This document shows positions 56,969-64,000 of a stretch of DNA of 64,000 bases, in pieces. Under the pieces are notes generated by a model, which saw only the letters and a program-made list of their open reading frames with translations, was not told the origin of the DNA and searched no databases. The position numbers were made by a program, and so were the translations under genes. Position 1 is the first letter of the stretch, and every line of letters begins with the position of its first letter. This DNA comes from SIG607 sp045605385. Lineage in GTDB: Bacteria > Bacillota > Clostridia > Oscillospirales > Acutalibacteraceae. The DNA lies in NCBI GenBank assembly GCA_045605385.1, contig JAZUPW010000039.1, positions 118,132-182,131 on the forward strand, given 5' to 3'.

Positions 56969-57784
56969 TTATGCAATTATATTTTTAATAATTTCTTCTA
57001 TGTTTTCATCGCTGTATTCAATTTCGCTTGAAAACATACGCGCTGTTTCGTAAATGTTATAATCAATACTAAGTATAACGAAAGTGCAAAACACACAAAA
57101 GGGAAGTCCGTAATTGTATAAGTGCCTGAATAAAAAGTAGTTAAAAAGCCGTTTTGCTTTTTCTTTGTCTTTAATTTGAATTTCAGTTATATTTTGCCGC
57201 TTTTCTTTAAGGGTATTAAGCAGGTGGTCCCAATTGTTGTCTAACCGTTCAAGTGCTGTTAAAACTTCGTATACATGGTGTAAAGAAATAGGAGGAAGTT
57301 CGTTTTTTAACCCTTCTATATTTGTATTAAAAAGTGAATCTCTGTATTTGAAAAATGCTTCTTCTTCGCTGTTTTTTAAAAATATACTATCGTCTTCGCT
57401 TATTTTAATAACCGAAAAATCATTGTCTAAAATAAGTTTTGCCGCCGCCTCACAGGTAAGCCCTAAACCTATTTCTGTTCGTGTGTCATAAAAATTTCTG
57501 AAGCGCGGGTGGTCACTGCATATCTGACAAAGGGCGTTTTCACCGTATTCACTTATAATATCACACAAATTGTTTTCGTTTAAAAATGGGCAACAGTCGT
57601 TATTTTTAAGAATAAAATGCGGTGTATCGCTTAATTCAATATTTTTTATAATATTTTTATGCTGTTTGTAAAATTTAAGTGTGTTTTCATCAATATCTAT
57701 TTCCCAACCAACGCAACAGTTATGCTTACATTTATCGGCAATACACTTAAAATCTTTATAATATGAGGGTGCAAAAATATCCAT
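56969..57784 (-). CDS. FliB-like protein (flagellin lysine-N-methylase family)
   Basis: A 271-residue protein with the Cys-rich N-terminus of the FliB/YkgJ-type families: Cys14, Cys19, Cys23 and Cys24 in KCIADKCKHNCCVGWEI, and further cysteines in NDCCPFL, LCDI and LCQICSDHPR. FliB in Salmonella methylates flagellin lysines, but such proteins are common in Clostridia far from flagellar genes, and an iron-sulfur or zinc site is likely. The start is the ATG at 57782-57784 after GGTGA. No flagellar gene is near, so the target is unknown. Confidence 0.8.
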   Translation of the reverse strand: MDIFAPSYYKDFKCIADKCKHNCCVGWEIDIDENTLKFYKQHKNIIKNIELSDTPHFILKNNDCCPFLNENNLCDIISEYGENALCQICSDHPRFRNFYDTRTEIGLGLTCEAAAKLILDNDFSVIKISEDDSIFLKNSEEEAFFKYRDSLFNTNIEGLKNELPPISLHHVYEVLTALERLDNNWDHLLNTLKEKRQNITEIQIKDKEKAKRLFNYFLFRHLYNYGLPFCVFCTFVILSIDYNIYETARMFSSEIEYSDENIEEIIKNIIA

Positions 57785-57832
57785 AATAATCACCGCAGTT
57801 ATTTTAGCATAAAAAGTTTTTGTTGTAAATAA

Positions 57833-57863
57833 AAAAGTCTTTCGGAAAAACCGAAAGACTTTT
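57833..57863 (-). terminator. Terminator of the ABC exporter gene
   Basis: Perfect 13-bp arms AAAAGTCTTTCGG and CCGAAAGACTTTT with an AAAAA loop, starting five bases after the exporter stop codon on the minus strand. Confidence 0.82.
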
Positions 57864-57867
57864 AAGT

Positions 57868-60800
57868 TTATTCAGTTCTTAGCGCTACAACAGGGTCTTT
57901 CTTTGCGGCACTGCGCGAGGGGATAATTCCCGAAATAAGTGTAAGAATTACGCTTATTGCTACAAGTATAAGTGCAACGTTAATTGGTAGGTGCGCGCTT
58001 AAATTATTAATGCCGGTAAGTGAATGTATAATGGCGTTTATAGGAATGCACAGCAAATAGGTGAATATTATACCAAACATACCCGAAGCAAAGCCGATAA
58101 TAACCGTTTCGGCATTAAACATATTTGAAACGTTTCGTTTTGAAGCACCAATTGCGCGTAAAATACCAATTTCTTTTGTTCTTTCCTGAACCGAAATAAG
58201 TGTTATAACGCCTATCATTATAGAAGATACTACAAGTGAAATAGCCACAAAAGCGATAAGAACGTAAGTAATAGCGTTAATAATTGTTGTCATGGAAGAC
58301 ATCATAATACCAACAAAATCGGTATATCTTATCTGCTTTAATTCCTCAACCGATTCATTATATTCGGCAATTTTTTCTTCAAGTATATCTTTATTTTCAA
58401 AACTTGAAGCAAAAAGGTTTATGGAATACGGGTCATCAAGTTCAACGTAACCGAATTCAGCAAGATTATCTTCAAGTGTGGTTTCGGAAAATTCAAGCAC
58501 TTTTTCGTAATAATTTGCAAGTTGTTCTTCGCTGAAGTTCTTCATAGCGGCATCTAACATATATGCCAAAGAAGATGCGGGGCGGGAAGAAAGCGACTGT
58601 TTTGCCATTTGTGCGGTTTGCGCTTTTACCTGTTCTTCAACAAGAGTAAGATAAATCTCTTTAAGTTCATCTTCATCCATTTTTGCAATATAGTCAGCCA
58701 TTTCATCTTTATTCATAGAAGTCTGCTGACTCATAACCGAAAGCAGAGTTGCTTCCATTTGCTCGCGGTTTGTGTTTGCAATAGCCTGATCTTTTGCGGC
58801 AGTTAACTGTTCGCTTGAAGGAATACTCATTATTTTAATATAAGTTTCAGCTTTTTTGTCAGTATCGGATTTTTCAATGTAAGACTTGAACTCTTCTGCT
58901 TTTTCAGCATTTGTAAGGTTTCCCTTGTTCTCTTTAAAGGGAAGACCGGTGAAAAGGTCGGTATCGCTGTTTTCAAGTTGGGCTTTAACGGCAGCGGAAT
59001 CCTGTCCTTTCGTTGCAATGTGTTCGGTAAGTCCTTTTGTATAGGCAATAGAACCCGAAAGCATAGTAGAAGTTGCGTCTTCATTTGGTCTTATAATACC
59101 TGTAACTTTAAGTTTTAAAGCATTATCGTAAAGATAGCGAAGACCTGTTTCGCTTTCGCGAAGGTCGGTATAAAGACCGCTTGTTTCATCTAATTTGTAG
59201 CAATCGGAATTTAAAATAACCTTAAACTCTTTGTTGCAAATATCTTCATATTCCCACTTTGTATCATCGGGAGTAATTTCTTCACCGCTGTTTACGGCAT
59301 TGAATATAAGATCAATGTCTTCTTTTGATTTTAGGCCTAATGCATAAAGGGTTAAATCATCAAGTTCATTATTTTCGTTTACAACAAGCACAACTTCATC
59401 GTAATTGTTGGGCCAGGTACCGTATACAACGTCGTATTGGTCTTTAAGCAACGGACTAACGGGGTCACCGTTTTTTGACGATAGCATTTCGCACCAAAGA
59501 TTTATTGATGACCCCGGCATCATCATACTGTTTTCGCTACTGCTCATAAGAGTGCCGAGTGAAGAACTTTCGTTTACCGAAACACTGCCTTGTGTCATAC
59601 CAAGATGTTCTGCAAGAAGTTCACCAAGCAGTTTGCTTGAATCGGAACGTATAACAGTGCCGTCCTGATTCTTTGTGTATACAAGCAAATCTAAATTATA
59701 AGTGTACTGTATACCGCTTAAAGCCTCTTTTAAGGTTTCATCGTTTTTTGCCTGCTCTTCAATATACGCCTTAAATGATTTAAGGTCGTTTTCGGTAGAT
59801 TCAATATTATTAAGAGCATTTACCATATCAAACATTATAGGCTGAGAATATACTGCGTCTTTTTCGTGCTCTTTAACCGAAGAATTACCGCCCATAAAGG
59901 TCTGCATTAAGGTGCTAATATCTACGTTGGTGGCTTCAATGGTAAGCGGATAAGAAGTAAGTGTTTCTTCTTGGATATCGTCAATATAGTTGGTAGTGCC
60001 TTGCGAAACAGCAAAAATAAGCGCTATGCCTATAATACCTATGCTTCCCGCAAAACTTGTAAGTACGGTGCGTCCCTTTTTGCTGAAAAGGTTTTTAAGC
60101 GAAAGCGAAAAACCTGTAAAAAGCGACATAGAGGGCTTTTTGTTTTTTTGTTTTTTTGTTTTTTCGGGAATAACTTCGTTTTCTTTTTCTGTTATTTCTG
60201 CCTCAGTCAACGGCATAGAATCATCTGTGATTTTGCCGTCAAGCATTTTAATAATTCTTGTTGAATACTTCTCGGCAAGGTCGGGGTTGTGGGTAACCAT
60301 TATTACAAGGCGGTCACAAGCCACCTCTTTTAATATTTCCATAACCTGAACGCTTGTTTCGGTATCAAGAGCGCCTGTGGGTTCATCGGCAAGAATAATA
60401 TCGGGGTTGTTCACTAACGCACGGGCAATAGCAACACGCTGCATTTGTCCGCCCGACATTTCGCTTGGCTTTTTCTTTAATTGGTCGCCAAGTCCCACCT
60501 TTATTAAAGCCTGTTTTGCTCTTTCTCTGCGTTCTTTTTTGCCAACGCCCGAAAGTGTAAGCGCAAGTTCTACGTTTTGAAGTACGCTTTGGTGGGGAAT
60601 AAGGTTGTAACTCTGGAAAACAAAACCTATTGAATGATTTCTGTAAGCGTCCCAATCTCTGTCTTTATAATACTTTGTTGAAATGCCGTTTATAAGCAAA
60701 TCACCGCTTGTGTACTTATCAAGACCGCCCACTATATTAAGCATAGTGGTTTTTCCGCAACCAGAAGGACCTAGTATAGATACAAATTCACTTTTTCTGA

Positions 60801-60882
60801 ATTTTAAATCTATTCCACGCAAAGCGTGAACGGTATTTTCCCCTGCGGGATATTCTTTTGTTATACCTTTTAATTCTAACAT
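57868..60882 (-). CDS. Fused MacB-like ABC transporter (ATPase + FtsX-type permease)
   Basis: A 1004-residue single-chain type VII ABC protein. The ATPase domain (about 1-220) has Walker A GPSGCGKTT, signature MSGGQMQR and Walker B IILADEPTGALDTE. A charged linker precedes TM1 (about 270-290). A long extracytoplasmic region (about 292-860) is Asp/Glu/Ser-rich with coiled-coil parts. TM2-TM4 (about 868-905, 935-958, 970-992) include the FtsX motif VQERTKEIGILRAIGASKRNVSNMF. Such proteins export peptides or drive cell-envelope machinery by mechanotransmission; the large periplasmic domain suggests an envelope partner. Confidence 0.92.
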   Translation of the reverse strand: MLELKGITKEYPAGENTVHALRGIDLKFRKSEFVSILGPSGCGKTTMLNIVGGLDKYTSGDLLINGISTKYYKDRDWDAYRNHSIGFVFQSYNLIPHQSVLQNVELALTLSGVGKKERRERAKQALIKVGLGDQLKKKPSEMSGGQMQRVAIARALVNNPDIILADEPTGALDTETSVQVMEILKEVACDRLVIMVTHNPDLAEKYSTRIIKMLDGKITDDSMPLTEAEITEKENEVIPEKTKKQKNKKPSMSLFTGFSLSLKNLFSKKGRTVLTSFAGSIGIIGIALIFAVSQGTTNYIDDIQEETLTSYPLTIEATNVDISTLMQTFMGGNSSVKEHEKDAVYSQPIMFDMVNALNNIESTENDLKSFKAYIEEQAKNDETLKEALSGIQYTYNLDLLVYTKNQDGTVIRSDSSKLLGELLAEHLGMTQGSVSVNESSSLGTLMSSSENSMMMPGSSINLWCEMLSSKNGDPVSPLLKDQYDVVYGTWPNNYDEVVLVVNENNELDDLTLYALGLKSKEDIDLIFNAVNSGEEITPDDTKWEYEDICNKEFKVILNSDCYKLDETSGLYTDLRESETGLRYLYDNALKLKVTGIIRPNEDATSTMLSGSIAYTKGLTEHIATKGQDSAAVKAQLENSDTDLFTGLPFKENKGNLTNAEKAEEFKSYIEKSDTDKKAETYIKIMSIPSSEQLTAAKDQAIANTNREQMEATLLSVMSQQTSMNKDEMADYIAKMDEDELKEIYLTLVEEQVKAQTAQMAKQSLSSRPASSLAYMLDAAMKNFSEEQLANYYEKVLEFSETTLEDNLAEFGYVELDDPYSINLFASSFENKDILEEKIAEYNESVEELKQIRYTDFVGIMMSSMTTIINAITYVLIAFVAISLVVSSIMIGVITLISVQERTKEIGILRAIGASKRNVSNMFNAETVIIGFASGMFGIIFTYLLCIPINAIIHSLTGINNLSAHLPINVALILVAISVILTLISGIIPSRSAAKKDPVVALRTE

Positions 60883-60977
60883 ATATTACTCCTGTAAAAT
60901 TTTGTCATTGCACATTATAGCATATAATTATGAATAGATTATATACATTTGAAAAATTTTTATACCTTAAGAAAAAA

Positions 60978-61000
60978 AGCAAGGTGTTTTAACCTTGCTT
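60978..61000 (-). terminator. Terminator of birA
   Basis: Arms AAGCAAGGT (60978-60986) and ACCTTGCTT (60992-61000), spanning the birA stop codon and followed on the minus strand by a T-run. Confidence 0.75.
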
Positions 61001-61780
61001 AACAGAAACTTCGCCTGCGCAAAGGGAAATTGTTTCACCGTTTTTGGTTTCTAATATTAAATTGCAGTTATCATCAATTCCCTTAACCGTGGCAGATATG
61101 TTTTTGCCTTCTTTGAAGAAACTAACTGTTTTTCCGTTTAAATAAGAGCGCTCTTTATATTCTTTTAAATGAGCTTTTATGCCGTTATTTAATCCGTTAA
61201 GTATTTCATCTACAATACACTCAATAAGTTTTGTTCGTTCTTTGGCGGTTACTTCATTGTTATCAAAAATACTTGTTGCAATGTCTTTTATATCATTTGG
61301 AAAGCCTTCTTTAGGTGTGTTAAGATTTATACCGATTCCTATAATTGCATAATTAAGTTTTCCGTTACTGCAAAACGAACTGCCACAAAGAATACCGCAA
61401 ACTTTCTTATCATTAATATAAATATCGTTTACCCATTTAATATATGCTTTTTTGCTTGTTCGCTTTTCTATTGCTTTGGCTACGGCAACTGCCGCAAGGG
61501 AAGTTAAAAAAGAAACGTCTTTATCTTCTATATTGGGGCGCAGCAGCAAACTCATATAAATTCCCGTATTAACAGGAGAATAAAACTTCCTGTCAAGTCT
61601 GCCTTTTCCGCTTGTTTGTTCTAATGCAATAACAAGTGAATCAGTATTGCCTTGTTCAGCCAATAATTTAGCATCGGTATTGGTAGATTCTGTTTTTTGC
61701 TTTATAATTACGTTTAAAGGTTTAATAAAATTGAAATTTTCAAAAAAACCGTTTTGTTCAGTAATATTAATATTATTCAT
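60989..61780 (-). CDS. birA: Biotin-[acetyl-CoA-carboxylase] ligase
   Basis: Attaches biotin to carboxylase or decarboxylase carrier lysines. The 263 residues contain the biotinyl-AMP site QTSGKGRLDRKFYSP (about 55-69, a GRGRxG variant), the KWVNDIYINDKKVCGILC segment, and a C-terminal SH3-like domain (about 220-263). The N-terminal DNA-binding domain of bifunctional BirA is absent, so it is an enzyme only. Own promoter; single-gene unit. Confidence 0.93.
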   Translation of the reverse strand: MNNINITEQNGFFENFNFIKPLNVIIKQKTESTNTDAKLLAEQGNTDSLVIALEQTSGKGRLDRKFYSPVNTGIYMSLLLRPNIEDKDVSFLTSLAAVAVAKAIEKRTSKKAYIKWVNDIYINDKKVCGILCGSSFCSNGKLNYAIIGIGINLNTPKEGFPNDIKDIATSIFDNNEVTAKERTKLIECIVDEILNGLNNGIKAHLKEYKERSYLNGKTVSFFKEGKNISATVKGIDDNCNLILETKNGETISLCAGEVSVKQG

Positions 61781-61802
61781 AAACTCACATCCACTTTTTT
61801 AC

Positions 61803-61831
61803 ATTATATATATGCTAAAAATTGTTGTCAA
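61803..61831 (-). promoter_or_regulatory. Promoter of birA
   Basis: Minus-strand TTGACA (61826-61831), 17-base spacer, TATAAT (61803-61808), about 17 bases to the start at 61780. Confidence 0.82.
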
Positions 61832-61874
61832 GAAACAAAAAAAAGAAAAATTTTATTTTTTTATAAAATAACTC

Positions 61875-61903
61875 TTTACATTTTCGAAAACTAGTGCTAT
61901 AAT
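61875..61903 (+). promoter_or_regulatory. Promoter of the secreted/membrane-anchored protein gene
   Basis: TTTACA (61875-61880), 17-base spacer, TATAAT (61898-61903), about 35 bases of leader. The gene also has a full GGAGG ribosome site. Confidence 0.82.
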
Positions 61904-61945
61904 ACCATTGTATAAAATAATAATTTTTTACTTTGGAGGTAAATT

Positions 61946-62542
61946 ATGAAAAAAATATTATCTATTGTTTTGGCATTGGTTCTTATCTGCTCCTTCGGCT
62001 TTTCTGCAATGGCATTGAAGAGTGCAGGCGGTACAGAGTATCATAAAGTTGTTATTAACCAGACAAATACAGGTGCTAACTCTGAAAAACCGAAAACAGA
62101 AATCGTTGTAAAAGGCGACAGTATTGTTGTTGCTCCTGCTACACCTAAGGAAAATCTTACCTTTACCGGTATTTCCTTCTTTAAAGATGCTGCTGCTAAG
62201 GTTGTTGCTGTTATCGGCGTAGACTTCAAGATCGTTGCTGTTACATTCAACGCTACAGGTGAAGCTGCTGTTGAAGGCAAAGACTATAAGATCGATAAGA
62301 ACTCTGGTAAGGTTATTTCTCTTAACGGCGAACTCCTTAACGTAGAAGTTCAGCCTATTGCTGATAACCTCTTCATTTCCGATACCTTTAAGGATGCTTC
62401 CGGCAAGGAAATCAAACCTGAATTCAAGGTTGAATCTGATAAGACTGCAGATACTTACAGCACAACTGTTCTTGCTGTTCTCTGCTTAATGATTATGGGC
62501 GCTGGCTTTGTTGCTTTTGCTTCTAAGCGTTCTTACAACTAA
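61946..62542 (+). CDS. Secreted, C-terminally membrane-anchored protein of unknown function
   Basis: A 198-residue protein: signal peptide (about 1-23, ending SAMA), a polar beta-rich exposed domain (about 24-165), and a C-terminal transmembrane helix (about 172-190) followed by KRSYN. This resembles a surface protein's anchor but has no LPxTG sortase motif; TADTYS stands where one would expect it. Codon use is strongly biased (GCT, GTT, CTC, AAG), much more than in its neighbours, and promoter and ribosome site are near ideal, so it is probably very abundant. I do not recognise the family. Confidence 0.75.
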   Translation: MKKILSIVLALVLICSFGFSAMALKSAGGTEYHKVVINQTNTGANSEKPKTEIVVKGDSIVVAPATPKENLTFTGISFFKDAAAKVVAVIGVDFKIVAVTFNATGEAAVEGKDYKIDKNSGKVISLNGELLNVEVQPIADNLFISDTFKDASGKEIKPEFKVESDKTADTYSTTVLAVLCLMIMGAGFVAFASKRSYN

Positions 62543-62556
62543 TTATTAAAACTTTT

Positions 62557-62587
62557 AAAATGTCGGTCTTAAATAGACCGACATTTT
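62557..62587 (+). terminator. Terminator of the membrane-anchored protein gene
   Basis: Perfect 13-bp arms AAAATGTCGGTCT (62557-62569) and AGACCGACATTTT (62575-62587), followed by more T; the -35 of the next promoter begins five bases later. Confidence 0.85.
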
Positions 62588-62591
62588 TTTA

Positions 62592-62620
62592 TTGTATAAA
62601 AGAGTAATATGTTGTATAAT
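62592..62620 (+). promoter_or_regulatory. Promoter of sdaA
   Basis: TTGTAT (62592-62597), 17-base spacer, TATAAT (62615-62620), about 16 bases before the ATG at 62643. Confidence 0.65.
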
Positions 62621-62642
62621 AGTAATGTTATGGGGTGAAAAA

Positions 62643-63860
62643 ATGAAATCGGTACGTAATATTTTTAAAACGGGAATAGGACCTTCAAGTTCACATACTA
62701 TGGGTCCTGCATTTGCGGCAAATGCTTTTATAAAAAAGTATCCGCAGTGCGATTATATTGAAGTAACATTGTTTGGATCACTTGCAAAAACAGGCAAAGG
62801 GCACGGAACCGACCGCGCTGTCCTTTCGGCACTTTGCGACCTGCAAACAAAACTTATTTATAATTCAAATGAAAATAATTTACATCACCCTAATACTATT
62901 AGTTTTAAAGGTTATAAAAACAACGAATTTATTGGTGAGATGACCGTATTATCGGTTGGCGGCGGTGAAATTAAAATTCTCGGAGAAGAATCGGTTTTAG
63001 ACAGTGACGTATATAGTGAAAAAAAGTTTTCCGAAATTGCAAAAATTTGCAAACAGGAAAATATAAGACTTTCTGATTACGTTTTTAATCACGAAGGTGA
63101 AGATATAAAACCTTTTTTGCTTGAAGTGTGGCATTCTATGTGTAATTCTATACGTGAAGGTCTTACACACACGGGTGTTTTGCCGGGCGGCATTAACGTT
63201 GAACGTAAGGCGCAGTATCTTTATAATCAACGCCATATAGATGAAAGTCCGCAAACAAAAGAAAACCGACTTGTTTGTTCTTACGCTTTTGCGGTGAGCG
63301 AGCAAAATGCCGATTGCGGAAAAATAGTTACCGCCCCAACTTGCGGCAGTTGCGGTGTTTTACCCGCAGTTCTTAAGTATATGCAAGAAAAGAACAACTT
63401 TTCCGATGCCGACATTATTCGCGCTTTGGCTGTTGCAGGATTAATTGGTAATATTGTAAGTACAAATGCTTCAATAAGCGGTGCAGAGTGTGGCTGTCAG
63501 GCAGAAATAGGCACTGCTTGTTCTATGGCTGCGGCGGCACTGGCAGAACTCTTTTATATGGGTATAGACCAAATAGAATACGCCGCCGAAATATCTATGG
63601 AACATCATTTGGGACTCACTTGCGATCCCGTTTGCGGTCTTGTGCAGATACCCTGTATTGAGCGTAATGCCGTTGCGGCTATGAGAGCAATTAATGCATT
63701 AAGCCTTGCTAACTTTTTGTCGGGAAGCAGAAAAATATCCTTTGATATTATTGTTGATACAATGTATGAAACTGGTAAGGATTTAAAGGGACTATACCGT
63801 GAAACAAGTGAAGGCGGACTTGCTAAACTTTATAAAGATAGCCAAAACATTCAAACCTGA
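62643..63860 (+). CDS. sdaA: L-serine dehydratase, iron-sulfur dependent, single chain
   Basis: Converts L-serine to pyruvate and ammonia using an oxygen-sensitive [4Fe-4S] cluster. The 405 residues fuse the beta-type domain (about 1-150; TGIGPSSSHTMGPA at the start) and the alpha-type domain, which carries the cluster cysteines in VTAPTCGSCGVLP, CGCQAEIG and LTCDPVCGLVQIPCIERNA. Short for a single-chain enzyme (about 400-450). The start is the ATG at 62643 after GGGGTGA; the upstream in-frame stretch covers the promoter. Confidence 0.93.
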   Translation: MKSVRNIFKTGIGPSSSHTMGPAFAANAFIKKYPQCDYIEVTLFGSLAKTGKGHGTDRAVLSALCDLQTKLIYNSNENNLHHPNTISFKGYKNNEFIGEMTVLSVGGGEIKILGEESVLDSDVYSEKKFSEIAKICKQENIRLSDYVFNHEGEDIKPFLLEVWHSMCNSIREGLTHTGVLPGGINVERKAQYLYNQRHIDESPQTKENRLVCSYAFAVSEQNADCGKIVTAPTCGSCGVLPAVLKYMQEKNNFSDADIIRALAVAGLIGNIVSTNASISGAECGCQAEIGTACSMAAAALAELFYMGIDQIEYAAEISMEHHLGLTCDPVCGLVQIPCIERNAVAAMRAINALSLANFLSGSRKISFDIIVDTMYETGKDLKGLYRETSEGGLAKLYKDSQNIQT

Positions 63861-63865
63861 ACCAG

Positions 63866-63972
63866 CCTAAAAGGGCGGGTTTAAGGCGTATTTTGGCTCT
63901 TTGTCGCACATAGGCGATAGCCTTATGTGTTTCGCATCACCAAAATCCACTCATAAAACCGCACCTTTTAGG
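63866..63972. repeat. 107-base nested inverted-repeat element
   Basis: Outer arms CCTAAAAGGGCGGGTTT (63866-63882) and AAACCGCACCTTTTAGG (63956-63972) pair at 15 of 17 positions; then TTTTGG (63891-63896) with CCAAAA (63940-63945); then CACATAGGC (63907-63915) with GCCTTATGTG (63920-63929, one bulged base). It starts five bases after the sdaA stop and has no T-run, so it is not a simple terminator. It could be a miniature mobile repeat or a structured RNA. Confidence 0.6.
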
Positions 63973-64000
63973 TCGGAGAATTTTGTGATTAAAGGATTTT

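Noticed and set aside
1..64000. CRISPR arrays, tRNA or rRNA genes
   Set aside because: No regularly spaced repeats and no TpsiC-like GGTTCGAATCC signatures were seen in intergenic regions; an ARAGORN or Infernal run would be decisive.

Overview
The window is AT-rich, gene-dense chromosomal DNA from a low-GC Gram-positive anaerobe of the class Clostridia. An uncultured gut or rumen lineage is likely, but this is inference. The evidence is RNase Y, RqcH, TrmK, MnmM, YerC, a single-chain iron-sulfur L-serine dehydratase and a GerW (YtfJ) sporulation protein, together with fermentative and oxygen-sensitive enzymes: D-lactate dehydrogenase and a glycyl radical enzyme with its activase. A secreted dockerin protein and several glycoside hydrolases point to plant or host glycan degradation. 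Intergenic regions are short, with consensus sigma-A-like promoters (mostly 17 bp spacers) and U-tailed hairpins. No rRNA, tRNA, CRISPR array, prophage or intact transposase was seen.

Layout. 1-4.6 kb: F-type ATP synthase operon atpI-B-E-F-H-A-G on the minus strand, running off the left edge; its c subunit has the two-carboxylate ion site known from a Na+-driven rotor. 4.7-7.7 kb: processive-type glycosyltransferase divergent from ldhA and a DUF5662 gene. 7.7-12.7 kb: a self-contained cassette of a divergent AraC regulator, an EamA transporter, a divergent glycyl radical enzyme and its activase. 12.8-18.1 kb: a 1770-residue secreted dockerin-bearing esterase-like protein with several binding modules. 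18.2-22.4 kb: AraC regulator, polysaccharide deacetylase, DUF2953-gerW-greA-transglycosylase run, yerC. 22.4-24.8 kb: polar amino acid ABC transporter. 24.9-28.0 kb: pgeF and the tyrosine phosphatase/kinase/chain-length trio. 28.1-31.7 kb: yhaM-DUF1858-trmK-rqcH operon. 31.8-34.1 kb: small lipoprotein, serS, mnmM.

34.1-43.5 kb is a carbohydrate-use locus. It holds GH28, then a five-gene minus-strand operon (UlaG-like lactonase, enolase-superfamily sugar-acid dehydratase, GH16, SDR, clan GH-A hydrolase), an AraC regulator and a five-bladed propeller protein. None of its enzymes has a signal peptide and no transporter is present, so it probably acts on imported oligosaccharides. 43.6-50.5 kb is housekeeping: Nif3-like protein, glnS, gltX, nrdR, cyclophilin, galT. 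RNase Y follows at 50.8 kb with a long structured leader.

From 52.4 to 56.9 kb lies what looks like an acquired segment: PocR/AraC regulator, FAD oxidoreductase, a broken AraC gene and a GH20 enzyme. It is bounded by a 10-bp direct repeat that also forms half of a terminator hairpin. The right end carries a FliB-like protein, a fused MacB-like ABC exporter, birA, a strongly codon-biased secreted/membrane-anchored protein, sdaA and a 107-base foldable element. The best candidate for an undescribed system is the glycyl radical enzyme cassette. Its enzyme has Asn-Asn after the catalytic cysteine where known dehydratases and decarboxylases have Val-Glu, so its substrate cannot be read from homology.
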